The notes: generated by a model not told the origin, from the letters alone. DNA of 64,000 nt from Halichondria panicea (GCF_963675165.1 NC_087382.1:2140567-2204566); one strand, 5' to 3'. Shown: positions 46,066 through 58,523, counted from the first letter of the stretch. Translations and numbers: made by a program.

Positions 46066-46670
46066 ATAGCACAGTGGGGCCACACTATAGGCTCTGTACA
46101 CTAGCTACAGTGCACACAGTGGGGCCACACTATAGGCTCTGTACACTAGCTACAGTGCACACAGTGGGGCCACACTATAGGCTCTGTACACTAGCTACAG
46201 TGCACACAGTGGGGCCACACTATAGGCTCTGTACACTAGCTACAGTGCACACAGTGGGGCCACACTATAGGCTCTGTACACTAGCTACAGTGCACACAGT
46301 GGGACCACACTATAGGCTCTGTACACTAGCTACAGTGCACACAGTGGGACCACACTATAGGCTCTGTACACTAGCTACAGTGCACACAGTGGGACCACAC
46401 TATAGGCTCTGTACACTAGCTACAGTGTACACAGTGGGACCACACTCTAGGCTCTGTACACTAGCTACAGTGCACACAGTGGGACCACACTGTAGGCTCT
46501 GTACACTAGCTACAGTGCACACAGTGGGACCACACTATAGGCTCTGCATGTACACTATAGATCTAGCTACAGTGTGCACAGTGGGACCACACTATAGGCT
46601 CTGCGTGTACACTAGATCTAGCTACAGTGTGCACAGTGGGACCACACTATAGGCTCTGTACACTAGTCTA
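46066..46670. repeat. Minisatellite, 45-bp unit x ~13
   Basis: The unit is CACACAGTGGGGCCACACTA-TAGGCTCTGTACACTAGCTA-CAGTG. The first five units have GGGGCC and later ones GGGACC; the last three add ATGT/GATCTA. Because 45 is a multiple of three, a 217-codon frame stays open, but it is not a gene. A single unit is found in the CRT intron at 57284-57325. Confidence 0.97.
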
Positions 46671-46794
46671 CACACTGCAGATCAATTAGCCTAGCATTTC
46701 CATCTGCTTTTTGTTTTAAAATGTGAGTTGAAGGATTGTAAATAAAAGCGTTCTTTACAATACGATAATATTTACAGACTTTACAGTATTGTAC

Positions 46795-46975
46795 GATATC
46801 TACTTACAAATACTACAGTAAACAATATACCAGTGGTTAGGATTATATAGTGCATGGCAGCAACAAACCGAGGGACGTGATCAAGAGTAACAAATCGAGG
46901 GACGTGATCAGGAGTACACTGTTGCACATTCATTTGCCATCATACAACCAAACAATATCACTTGTATTGTCAACT
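46795..46975 (-). pseudogene. Relic of the beta-helix family membrane region
   Basis: Degraded homology to the stretch encoding IVWLYDGNVQYFTPGHVPRF: CAATATACCAGT, GGCAGCAACAAACCGAGGGACGTG (duplicated once), TTGCACATT, CATACAACCAAACAATATCA. Its many small indels mark it as much older than the other copies. Confidence 0.75.
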
Positions 46976-47269
46976 CATAATATTAATCAAAGCTAGTCTC
47001 TCGTTGCTTGGTCTGGATCTCACCCAAAATACTAGATATACTTATAATTTTGTTTGTTGGCTATAATTATAATTGAGAGTTTGACGTGTGTTATCTTGTG
47101 GACATTAATTAGCTACAGTCACAACACAAATCATAATAACAGCTAGCAGAGGATAATAAAACTAGTAAAACAATAGAGAGGATAATTAGTTTTCTCTAAA
47201 CTAGTAAAACAGCAATGAATATTGTAATCAGCAATAATTAATATTATCATTCTAATCTAAGTCGTGAGT

Positions 47270-50200
47270 TTAGACTTTATTATGTATGGGACCAATTTCT
47301 GTGCATGTAACAGCAGGACGGTGGTTGACTCTTGTAGGGGGAGGGGCTGGTCTGTAGTCCTCTGTGGTGAGGGGGGCTAGTTCATCCATGTAGGATAGTC
47401 TCAGCTGGTCCGGCCTCGTGGCAGGTCTGATGATGGGAGGAGTGATGTAACGATCAGGGTCAGCTTCTTCCATGGCTCCATCAGTGTACGGTGGGTTCAA
47501 GGCGTCTCTTTGTTCATAGTCGTCTACTACTTCAAGTAATTCATCATCATCATTTGCATTGACTACTGGCTGATACATTTCTCGACCATTGTTAGCTCGT
47601 CTGTCTGCAACATCAACTCCTAAATTCCTTACAATGTCTTCTATCTTCAGCCATGTATTGGTCTTCTTGAGTACGAATTGATAAAAATGGTAAGAGAGTG
47701 TTATTGCAAAGATGATAAAGGATATAGTCATCGAAGTATTGGCTAGTGCTGACTGATCTTTCCTGCTATCTTTGACATAAGAGGTACCAAATGCTAGACA
47801 AACAATATTGAGTAGATACAAAGTTTCGAGGGAATCACGGAATTTGTTTTTGTACAAACGATTATTCAGTAATTTCCAGCTGATTAGTCCAACAGACAGA
47901 ACCCCAGCTGATAGTACGGGTAGAGAATTGTCCAAAGCCAAGGCAGTTATTAGATTATGAGTGATCAGAGTCAAAAGGAGCAGTCCCACCCAGTAGCGAT
48001 GCTTGGGAGTGAATGGAGCATGGTATGCATCCATGAAGCCATTGTAGTATGTGTTTTTAGTCCATTTCATGAGTTTCCATTTTGAACAGAGAGGAAGCCA
48101 TTGTCCAAAGAAGAGCACTACAGTGAACAATATACCAGAAATGAGGATTATGGCGGCAAAAACAAACCGAGGGACGTGACCAGAAGTGAAATATTGCACA
48201 TTGCCGTCATACATCCAAACTATATCACTTGAATTGTTGGGAAAATCCAATACCTTGGTTGCACCATCAGGATAATCCAAGACCCTGTATTGCAGTGCAG
48301 CAATGATAAACCGTAAGAGTTTGGAATAAGAGAGTAGGACGAGTGTGCCTAGGGCAGCAACTGGGTTCCTGTTGGAGAGGAGCTTTGCAAATGAGTCAAA
48401 GTACTTGCTCAAAATGATTATTAAAGGGAAGGTACCATGAAAAAATAAAGTTTTATTTTTTTGCCTTAAAATGTTCTTTGTGGGGTATAAAATAGCCCTG
48501 AGACAAAAAAATATTTTTCTGAAAATTAACTTTTCAGAGAAACAGGACTGTAAAAACACAATTTCTGGCTTAAAATTTTGCTTCCTGTTGTGGTCAAATG
48601 TGGGCGCGGTCAAACGTGACGTCAGAGTAGGCATTTGTGCTGCATGTAAAATGTATTCTGTGTGTGTTGAGTGTGTTGCAGCTGGTTGCTCCTTTACATC
48701 TAGCAGTCATACAGTTCTCTCAGTTGAAATATGAGTGGGAAAAACAAGTCCTATGTACCAGAGCTCACTGAAAAGCAACAGAATCCTGTTTTTGTGTACA
48801 GTGAAAACTCACAGATATGACCTCCCTTGCTGCTCAGTTTGGGATCCAAAAGAGGAAGAAGCTGAGATCTGAGGTCTGGAGCCATTCTAACTGTTTTCTA
48901 TAAGGCAGTTATTCAGAAATAAACTGCCATATCGTCCTGTAAAGAGAGACGGCCCTGAGATCAGAGTCATGGAATGGAGAGATAGCCCTATAGAGAAGTG
49001 CCCGGTCGGCCGCTGTATACGGAAAAGCGAGAACGGAGACAGGTTAATAGCTTCTGTTTTTGTTCAATCATGTATAATTATAATACCTCGCTGCAGTTGA
49101 TACTTGATGCTTTACAAGAGACAACCTCTCTATACCGTGACTCCTGCATGTAGACCCGGCATGCAACTGAGACTCCTGATCAGACTACATATGCATGCAG
49201 TACCTCTCTTCCTATTTTCATGTTGGAAACAACTTCAGCAAGGGTCTCATTGTCATGCAAAGACAAGTGAAACCAAAACTTGACGTGTTAATAATGTAAA
49301 GATTACCGATAGTAACTCAAACCCCATCTAAATTATAAATTATAACTACCAAGGATGTCGATATTTAGTGTGAAGTGCTTGGACTCATGCATGGTGACTC
49401 TCCCCCTGTTGTCAAATCCCATACAACCTAATTTTGAGCCCAGCATCTTCTTCTCCTAAACGTTTGTCGCGACATTGACAAAAACGTAACTTTTAAATTG
49501 TCTCAAGAGTAATACACGTAATACAGGTTGAGTCAATAATCCTGCATGTGAAGAAGAAGGAAATTTGTTACGAATCGCAGCTATACTGCATGCACAGCTT
49601 GGTAGAACAACTCGTATAATTATATGTCTTCCAAGCCAGCCCCAGCACAACCGACTAGTTAAGAAAGTTATACCTTTCGCACTGATAAACTTACTGGTGT
49701 ATACTTCATTCTCATCTGCCTCACCATATCTGTGTTTGTGGGCAGTGTACGCTATCTGTAGCACCCACATATCAAGGATCAAATCCATCACACTGATTCT
49801 CTATTGGTATATACATTTCTACACAACGTACTACCGCATGCATTCACACCTGACACACTCAATTGCATGACTGTATACTTATACATATAGACCTAGTCTA
49901 TATACTAATTAGTCAATTAACATTTCCTATCCTGCCTTCATTGTCACCATCATCATCACCACTCGAACTAGCATGGGAAGGCTTTCTCGCTCATACAGAT
50001 ATGGCTCCACAGCGCTTGTTTTATCTTCACTGCAGCTTCTTTCATGCTCAACAGATGAGAAGGAGTAGGAAAAACTCAACTGGCTTGAAAATCATAGCTA
50101 AAATCACATGTGTCTGTCAGTCAGACTCATGCAGCCACCAGTATGCATCAATTCAATGTTTACTAGTACCTACTCTGACGTCACGTTTGACCGCGCCCAC

Positions 50201-53200
50201 ATTTGACCTCAACAGGAAGTAAAATTTTAAGCCTTTCTTAACAATCCTGTTCCTCAGAAACTTTAATTTTAAAAAAAATTTTTTTGCATCAAGGTTATTT
50301 TATATCTCACAAAGAACATTTTAAGGCAAAAAAATAATACTTTATTTTTTCATGGTACCTTCCCTTTAAAAACATCAGAAGAAACAGGTAAGCAGGAAAG
50401 ACCATCTGAAGGAGCACTTTTGCTTGAGAGTTCATTCCATCATAAAAGCATGTCTCAATACCCAAGTCAAGATTCACCCACGATATGAAAACTGACAAGG
50501 GGTTATGAAAAGGTATGAAGATCGACTGATTTGCAGCTAATATATTCGTGTAGAAGATCAGCCCATGGATAGTGCCTGTTGCTACGGTAATGTTGAAAAC
50601 GAGAATGAATGCAACTAGTACTATGCCTGCCAGGGAAAACGGGAGTAGCAGGAGAAGGTAAGTGTTTGAGCAGAGTTCACATCGTGAAGTACCTAACACA
50701 AGACTCAGTCCTGGTTCACATTTTCCACACAAGACACCACTTCGATTGTAGGCACACTGTTCATCAGGGTTGCTTAGACTGATGTTGACTGGTTTTAGTA
50801 CACAATAGTCAAATGTACAGTTACTAACAACATACCCACTTCCGTTAGTGGTATTAGTCACTCCTATCCATATGTTGTTATTGCTTTCCAATTTTATGGT
50901 CCCATTTTCCTCAGAACAGTTTGTTATCTGATATTTTTGTTGCAAGACTGGATCACAGTCACACTTGCACTCAATTGAGGACATTATTGGCTTGAGTCCA
51001 ATAGGGCATTCACACTTTAGAAAAGATATGTTTAGAATTTGTTTTGAAATTCCCAAATTGTTGCATGGACCATCAGCATAGAGTTCCACTTGAGCAGAGC
51101 TGTCTTGTGAGAATACATTGTACTCTAATTCTGTGCACTGATTGCCAACTTCTTGCTGTGCTTGTCCTTCTTTGAGACGATCAACTCTACTGCTCTCAGT
51201 GATAACAGAACTGTGAATTGTGGCATTATTCATTGGATTTCCAGCTTGGTCTACAGCCATAACACTGATTGTGAATGCTTGTCCTTTTCTAACAGAAATG
51301 GCCTGCTTGGTGGTGTTACACAACTTCACTCTGACAGCCTTTGAAGCTATCCATGAATAATGCACAGTATTGTTCAAGTACTCAAATCCATTGTCTGATG
51401 AAGAGAGTTCGGCTGATACATCCACCGTACACCTGTCTAGTAGACCTCCGTAAATATCTGCTCCTGACTGGGTAGCTGTGTTGTTTGTCAAAAAAGTGTT
51501 GCGATTATTGATTGCACTGTTCAAACATTTAACTTCTTTATTAAATCCAGTCATTAATGAAGACAAGAAAGCTTCGACCAATTGTACCAAAGTCTTAATA
51601 AAATTGATATCAAGACCATAGAGATCCAGAGTTTGAATGAAGCATTCTGTTTGTGTCAGATCTCGTGCAGTACTTACATCCTCTCCTCTACACACACCAC
51701 TCTCAGTACTGTCTGCCACAAATATCCCCCCTCCATATCGAGCCGTATTATTGTGAATTTCTAATATGACCAGCGTTTTACCAAGCTCTAGCTCCAAGTC
51801 CTGTTTCAGAATATAGATCTTAGAACTTTGTTGTAGATACACTCCACCTCCGCTATTGTTTGCTGAGTTTGACTTGATTTGGACGTGAGCGTGAGAAAAA
51901 GTCTTAATGTTTGAAGCGACTGCATAAATACCTCCTCCATTTTGAGCGTCATTTCGATCTATAATACTCTCAAACAGTACAGTCTCCATGTCACTACATG
52001 TACACAGGACAAAGTTATTATTAAATATACAACCAGTAGTGACCTTCGAATCAAATTCAATTTCGCTTGAGTATGCATAAATCCCACCACCATTTTGTGC
52101 AGTGTTGTGAGAAATCTCTATGCAATAGTGAACAAAGAGTGTGCTCTCTCTCAGAAACACACCTCCACCAAAGGTAGCAGTATTGTTAGAAATGACCACT
52201 CCTTCTGCATTGATATAGATTTGACTCTGGACTGCTCTGATGGCTCCACCCTGCACACCACGATTGCTACTGAGAGTTGTGGGTCCATTGAACTCCACTC
52301 GACTGCTTAGAGCATACACAGGGTTTACATTATTGCTAACGTTGTTAACTCCCGTCAATGACAAGTTAGAATGCACTGCGTAAATGATATTTTCACCCTC
52401 TAAATTGTCAAATATGCTTGTATTAGTAATTATCAAAGTTGATATAGCAACCGCAATCACTCCATCTTGTTGAGTGGCTCTGTTGTTTGTGAGCACAGAG
52501 TCGGAAATGATCACAGTGCCATCAGCAACAAAAAACACTCCACCAAATTCAGCACTGTTATTTTTAAACATGACTTTGGAGATGGATATAGTTCCAGTAT
52601 ATACCAAAATTGCTCCACCAGAGCTAGTTTCTCCATTATCAACTACAGCTTCATTGTCCGTTATATTACAGCTCATGATAGATGCATTAACTCTGAAAAG
52701 TGCAATCGCTCCACCAGAGGCTGCCTTGTTGTTTGTTAGCTTGCTATCGGATATTAGTAACTCTTCACTCAAAATCGAAATCGCTCCACCTGCTCTCTCA
52801 GCACTGTTGTATGCTAGCTCACTGTCGTAGATTGAGACACTCCCAACATACTGGCTAAAAATTGCTCCACCGTCAAGGATAGCACTATTGTTCAGTAGTA
52901 GACAGTTGGAAATGAACAAATTACTTTCGGAGGTAAAAATTGCTCCACCGTCAATGATAGCACTGTTGTACGATAGCTCACTGTCAGAGATTGAGACACT
53001 CCTAGCACCCTGGCTACGAATTGCTCCACCGACGATAGCACTATTGTTCAGTAGTGCACAGTTGTATATGAACAAGTTACTTCTGAAGGTGAAAATTGCT
53101 CCACCATATTTAGCAATATTATCCATAAAGTTACAGAAACTTATTGAAACATTAATTGCCGAAGTACCAATTGCTCCACCATTATAATAAGCGCCATTAT

Positions 53201-53890
53201 TTGTAAAGTTGCACCAACTGATAGTCACACTTGCAGAGATCACCTCCACTGCTCCACCATATGTAGTACCAGTATTAAAATTGAACCTTGAACCATTAAT
53301 AACAGTTTGACTTGATTCAATGTTCACTGCACCGCCATCGTTACGTAAGAAGTCACTCTTTTCAATGTACACAGTATCAGCCTTAACAATCAATGCTCTG
53401 TAAGTGTTCACAAAGAGAACTTGTTCAATCGTCACAGTTACCGTACGAGTGATCCAGAGTGTACAAGCTTCCAACTTTAGCAATTTCAAGTCTACCAAAT
53501 AGCATTGAGAAATGTACATATAGCCTGAACTACTTTCATCACTTGCTCCAGTGAAATGCAAACCTTCAATACTCAATGCACTGATATTAGATAACAGCAC
53601 TCTACCAGTTTTGTTAAACTGATAGTGTCATTTTGGCCAGCAATAATCACCTCTGTGAAATTACAAATGTAAAGCATTTCACGTAATATATGATCTCCAG
53701 GTAGAAAGCTCAAGGTGAGATTGTCTCCACCAGACAACAGGGCTGTTTGAACAAGCTGCTCGAGAGTGAAACAAGTTCCATTTTGATAGTCATGACACAA
53801 GTCGGTTGAATCCACTGGCACAATGTGATAGTGCTCACTCCTGGTAACAGTAGCTAGGGTCAGTAGCAGCACCAACCAGGTGCAGTGCAT
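47270..53890 (-). pseudogene. Beta-helix/multi-TM copy 6 (frameshift, transposon, mosaic end)
   Basis: The gene starts at 53890 with the family signal peptide. A 1-nt loss near 53613 shifts the frame after GQNDTISL, and the remainder is open from 53600. The ectodomain, stalk and first membrane segments run to YLFLLMFL at 50370. There a 1941-bp element (48425-50365) is inserted; the frame resumes with IIILSKYFDSF on the other side. Beyond LALDNSLPVLSAG the coding sequence (47500-47930) is unlike all other copies (LSVGLISWKLLNNRLYKNKF, then SMTISFIIFAITLSYHFYQF) but fills the same membrane-topology slots. It returns to the family tail at YTDGAMEEADPDRYITPPII. The N-terminus resembles copy 4 (CHDYQNGTC) and the next block copy 5 (FVNTYRALIVKADTVY). 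Confidence 0.88.
48425..50365. mobile_element. 1.94-kb TIR element with TTAA duplication, in copy 6
   Basis: The ends AGGGAAGGTACCATGAAAAA and its inverse are flanked by TTAA on both sides (48421-48424, 50366-50369). Other gene copies show the single TTAA (GATTATTAAGAACATC). The inverted arms are ~205-210 nt, reaching the shared GGGCGCGGTCAAACGTGACG. No transposase is seen in the 1.5-kb centre, so this is a non-autonomous or decayed element of piggyBac-like target choice. Confidence 0.88.
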
Positions 53891-54673
53891 GTTCTCTCCG
53901 ATACTATAAGATTACAAGCATATTTAAATACAATTAATGCAGTATCAGTATACTAGCTGCTTTGCTGCTTCTACTTTGACACCAACACTTAAAACGCGGG
54001 TACTGTCTATACAGTATAGAACATGTGGAATGAGACAATGGTCACCAGGGTTTATGCAATAAGGCTCAAATTCTTATCAGAATCGTTCAGTTTCATTACA
54101 CAAGTTTTGCACAGTGATAACTGATAACTTATACCTAATAGATATATAATTTCCTTTTCAGCTTACAAGATCCAAACACAGTCTCACACACACATGTGAA
54201 TACAGCAGTGGAGTAGACAGGTATAGGACTATATATGACTAGGTAGTATTCCACAGGCCAGAGGGTCTATATAGTATCACTGCATGCAGTAGAGATGTCA
54301 TCAGGCTAATTTAGCAAGTTAATTCAAAGGGATTTTAATGATGCACACAGAAGATAATTCCCTAGTTGAACATGTATAACTACATCAGTTGCAATCAACT
54401 TGTAACCAGGAATGGTTTCTTTCCTTTTCTTAAAACAACCGAGAATTTGATTTCCTACCAATATCCTCAATTTCAAACATGACATTATTACTCCCCTGCA
54501 ATCAATATTAAATACAATCCAAACAAATTTGTGGCTTGGGAAACTCCTCACTGCGTGTAATAACTAGCTGTAGATTTCCGTTTAGCATTTATCAACTTTA
54601 AGAATGCTATTTCTACATCTAATAAGTCAATTGTTGCACACAGCAAATTAGAGTTTGCTAATCTATCATATAG
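53891..54673. other. Upstream region of copy 6
   Basis: Contains the TATTTAAATA promoter block next to the start and the same non-coding text as 31530-32310. It ends directly at the CRT stop codon, so the CRT gene's 3' end and copy 6's promoter share this spacer. Confidence 0.7.
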
Positions 54674-57600
54674 TCAGGTTGTGCTATAGTTCTGCACAGA
54701 GGCTGTTAGAATGGGCTTCCTTTCTTGAGTGTCATAGTCTCCCTTGAGAGCAGCTCTCTCCAAGCAAGCACATGTGTAGCCAGTCTTGTCACCATAGATA
54801 CACTTGGTAGCACGCAACAATATTCTAGCCAGCACATTAAAAGTCCTGCAGCAGTATCAGTTATATATAATTATAATGGAGTTGTAATAAAATAACAGTG
54901 GGGCCACACTTGTAGACTAGCAGGTCAATTAGGAGCATTTCTGCTTCTTGCTATTTCAAGAAGTGAAAAGGGATACAGCTAGAGAACAAAACACAATAAC
55001 CAAATCAGGAGCACATAACCCTTTACTGGTCAAATTGTTGTAAATTTTACAACAACAATCTGGGAGGGAGCGTGCTATCAACTTATGAATGTTGCATGAT
55101 ATTGGATTCTGTGGCAGATTGGATAGTATCATGAATGCGATTATCCTTTGAAGTTTTGCTGAGCTGTTCAATTAGGACACTTAAAAAAAAGAAGGTTTAA
55201 AACCAGCTATACAGCATGTACGTAGGACTGAGTAGTATCCATTGGTAGACCCTCTGGACTATCTTGGTAGCCATAGAATATTTTCAAAGAGGAAGCAGCA
55301 AGCCATTTGTGTACACAGGCACTTCACAAGTGGACACAAGCTCTACAAGTCTACATGCTTGCTAAGCAGCTTAGTTGACCAGAGTGCAGCTTTTAAAGGC
55401 CACACATACTTCCATCGAGGCAGCAGCAAGGCATAAAATCGATGGTTAGTTTGTGCACAGCCATTGACCCACTCATTAAAATTGGGGGCGGCGATAAAAT
55501 CAAGCTAATTTGGTGGGTTGGGCTCAGATGCAAACTAAAGTGATGAAACTGTTCCACCGAGTGAGGTGTGTACCACAGTCCACCCACCACACTGATGCAC
55601 CATAGTCCACCCACCACACTGATGCACCGAGTGAGGTGTGTACCACAGTCCACCCACCACACTGATGCACCGAGTGAGGTGTGTACCACAGTCCACCCAC
55701 CACACTGATGCACCGAGTGAGGTGTGTACCACAGTCCACCCACCACACTGATGCACCGAGTGAGGTGTGTACCACAGTCCACCCACCACACTGATGCACC
55801 GAGTGAGGTGTGTACCATAGTCCACCCACCACACTGATGCACCGAGTGAGGTGTGTACCATAGTCCACCCACCACACTGATGCACCGAGTGAGGTGTGTA
55901 CCATAGTCCACCCACCACACTGATGCACCGAGTGAGGTGTGTACCATAGTCCACCCACCACACTGATGCACCGAGTGAGGTGTACACCACAGTCCACCCA
56001 CCACACTGATGCACCGAGTGAGGTGTGTACCATAGTCCACCCACCACACTGATGCACTGAGTGAGGTGTGCACCATAGTCCACCCACCACACTGATGCAC
56101 CGAGTGAGGTGTGCACCATAGTCCACCCACCACACTGCATGATGCACCGAGCGAGGTGTATACCATAGTCCACCCACACATAATTATAGCTTACCCAATG
56201 TTATAGAGGAATATTGCTGGGACCATAATCACGAGTCCTCCTATACTGAAGTAAGTGAGACTATCTGCACTCGGCTTGAACAAGAATACACCACAATCAT
56301 CCTCTTGAAACAGGCTCCAGAACAACGCTCCCAGGGGAGTCACCAGTGACTATGTGGGGGGTAGGGGGTTAGGGGGGTTACCAGTGACTATGTGGGGGTA
56401 GGGGTTAAGGGGGGTCACCAGTGACTATGTAGGGGGTAGGCAGGGGGTTAAGGGGGGTCACCAGTGACTATGTGGGGTAGTTGCTGGGGCATTAGTGACT
56501 ACACACTCCATGCGATGATTATATTCCATACCTGCACTATAGCAAGGTAAGCCGCTCCCTCTGCGTATCGAATGAGTAGACCTCCTCCCAGGTACGAGAC
56601 CACGTACATGGCAATGAAGGCCACACCCCTCAACCCTGGCACATAGTTACAACCAGCTCCACCAAAGAAACACTGAATAGCAAACCAATAGCTGCAAGAA
56701 TTGAATAAGAAGAGCAACATAATAAAATTATTATGCTACCCATGCACTAATACATGCATGCAGGAACCCATAAATAAGCCCATACATTTTTTCTATTATT
56801 TTATGGGCTCCTGTTAAAAAATACGGACACAAAATTCTTGTTATCTTCTGATATTTCTTTTCTTGCAGCTTACTTTTCCCCAAAGGTCTGGATGCTACCA
56901 GCAAAGCCATACCACGGCACCACGTCCACCCAGAACAACACACCCACAGAGACAAGTTGATACAGGGAAGTCCAGAAGAGAAAGTAGAACAAGTTAACAG
57001 TTCTCGTGTCCTTTAAACTCTTCTCTTCAATCACGTTCATAACAGCAGCCGGGACCTATAGAGAAGTGTGACCCAGTGTTAGTGTTAGGCTTACGTTACT
57101 GTGAGGACAATTACCATTTTCACCTCACTTGCCACCACTATAGCTACAGTGTACCATGCACATGTAGGGATAGGGTTAGGGTTCACCTCACTTGCCACTA
57201 TAGCTACAGTGTATACCGTGCACATGTAGGGTTAGGGTTAGGGTTCACCTCACTTGCCACCACTATAGCTACAGTGTACCATGCACATGTACAGTGGGAC
57301 CACACTATAGGCTCTGTACACACTGATGGTCGATTAAGTATAGTATTTAAATCTGCTTTGTGGTGCTTTTAAAACGTGAGTTAAAAAGGGTTGTAATAAA
57401 GCATTCTTTCCAAAATACGATATTTACGGAGTGTATGATCATCTACTTACAAATCCAATCATGAACACTAGGGGCCATATAATCCTGGAGAGAGTTGGTT
57501 GAGCAAAGAACTGAGCGTTGCCACCTTTAGAGTTATCATCAAACTGTGCGACTACTGGTATGAGTGAGAACACCAGAGCAGCCACCACTGCACAAGCACA

Positions 57601-58523
57601 CAGCAGCTTGAGCAATGTCGGCCGCTTACGCAGAATGAGAAACCTGTGGACATGGAGAAATGAGTTGCAGTATCCGGTCAGGCATTCATATCATTACTTT
57701 GAAAGATCTATTTCAACGATACTAATATAAAGTTGCGGCTGTTGCACATTTTCTCCTACTCCCCCCTGACTCTTTTAATCAATGCATGGCTTAGTGACTC
57801 TTAGGGATATATAGAGCAATGAATCCATGCATCACAATCTCAGTAATAATAAAGCATGCGCGTGGAGAAATTAGTTGATTCTGCAGGAAATAAATATTGA
57901 GGCTAGAGGCATCACTATCACAGTAATAATGTTTATTGTTTAAAGTAGTGTGTGAATACACTTGTACTGGCTATACTGGACATGTGACTAGTAATCAGTG
58001 GCCCTCACCTGAACAGTATGGTGAGTGGGATTGCAGAGTTGGAGAGAATAGCTTGAAGGAAGGGGGCTGTTCGAGTGGGCGGTGAGGCAAACACAACCAG
58101 CACTCCATTCAATGCATCAAAGAACCCGATGAGCATAAACTGCCACTGGGGAAATAGAAGATCATTTTCAACTGTGATGAAACGAAATCGCCTCTCTTTG
58201 CATAATCTGTTGAGTAGGAGCTGGACGGACAAAATCACCAGCAAACAAGTTCCAAATATAATAACAAACGAAATTGAAGCACTGCTCAGAACAAAGTAAG
58301 GGTCCATTTCTGGAGGACTGGAAGTATTTGAGCTGTTTCCAGTTGCATAGCTGCTCTCAAGTGCTGTGCAGTTAGGATTGGAGAAGGAAGCAGTTGCACT
58401 GATCCACAGTGGCAGGCTGACATTCTGCCCCACTTGTCCAATCACTGCAGCCACTGCAAACACAAGGTTAATGGATACCAACAGGTATTGTGATTCTCGG
58501 AGCTTTTCAAGATATTTGGTCAT
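54674..58523 (-). CDS. CRT-like (chloroquine-resistance-transporter family) membrane transporter
   Basis: Six exons join in phase into 458 codons: 58523-58009, 57643-57451, 57055-56874, 56691-56532, 56349-56195 and 54845-54674. The protein starts MTKYLEKLRESQYLLVSINL and has about ten hydrophobic segments. CRT-family hallmarks include FPQWQFMLIGFFDALNGVLV, followed by QAILSNSAIPLTILF (the DAL and Q-L-N-x-x-IP motifs), KRPTLLKLL, VPAAVMNVIEEKSLK, and the Cys-rich luminal loop in exon 4 (YWFAIQCFF, GCNYVPG). The family belongs to the drug/metabolite transporter superfamily and acts in vacuolar, lysosomal or plastid membranes; known substrates include small peptides, amino acids and glutathione-type thiols. 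The specific substrate here is unknown. Exon 6 is assigned by phase and by its duplicated copies; exons 1-5 are firmer. Intron 5 (~1.35 kb) holds a 43-bp minisatellite. Confidence 0.88.
54850..55555. other. CRT intron 5, non-repetitive part
   Basis: No exon is supported. Short ORFs on both strands around 55000-55440 may be transposon debris, but I recognise no family. Confidence 0.4.
55557..56175. repeat. Minisatellite, 43-bp unit x ~14, in CRT intron 5
   Basis: The unit is GATGCACCGAGTGAGGTGTG-TACCACAGTCCACCCACCAC-ACT, with TACCACAG and TACCATAG variants grouped in blocks. Three overlapping minus-strand frames stay open because no unit frame contains a stop; none is a gene. Confidence 0.97.
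56334..56478 (-). repeat. Tandemly repeated 3' splice site of CRT exon 5
   Basis: GTCACCAGTGACTATGTGGG-G(TAGGGGGTTA) recurs about four times. Read on the minus strand, each unit ends CATAG/TCACTGGTGAC. The unit nearest the exon is the one in frame with TPLGALFWSLFQ; the others sit 40-130 nt upstream in the intron. The G-runs form a C-rich tract on the transcript. Confidence 0.85.
57130..57300. repeat. ~63-bp tandem repeat with TTAGGG-like core, CRT intron 2
   Basis: Three units of CACCTCACTTGCCACCACTA-TAGCTACAGTGTACC, CATGCACATGTAGGG and one to three TTAGGG/ATAGGG hexamers. The hexamers match the common animal telomere repeat, but are too few to suggest a telomere. Confidence 0.85.

Noticed and set aside
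45999-46652. 217-codon frame of 15-residue repeats
   Set aside because: It is a 45-bp minisatellite read in frame, in non-coding DNA between modules.
49456-50222. Small frames of 100-120 codons inside the TTAA element as a transposase
   Set aside because: No recognisable DDE-type motif or zinc finger; frames overlap on both strands and one runs into the inverted arm.
54324-55171. Minus-strand frames of 71-75 codons as genes
   Set aside because: They fall in the copy 6 upstream spacer and CRT intron 5; no splice or family support.
55557-56175. CRISPR array
   Set aside because: The whole unit repeats with no unique spacers; it is a minisatellite, as are the arrays at 2850, 46066 and 62222.
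55393-56181. Three overlapping 214-262 codon minus-strand frames
   Set aside because: They come from the 43-bp minisatellite inside CRT intron 5; all three frames of the unit happen to lack stops.
57170-57250. Interstitial telomere
   Set aside because: Only two or three TTAGGG hexamers per ~63-bp unit, within a normal intron.
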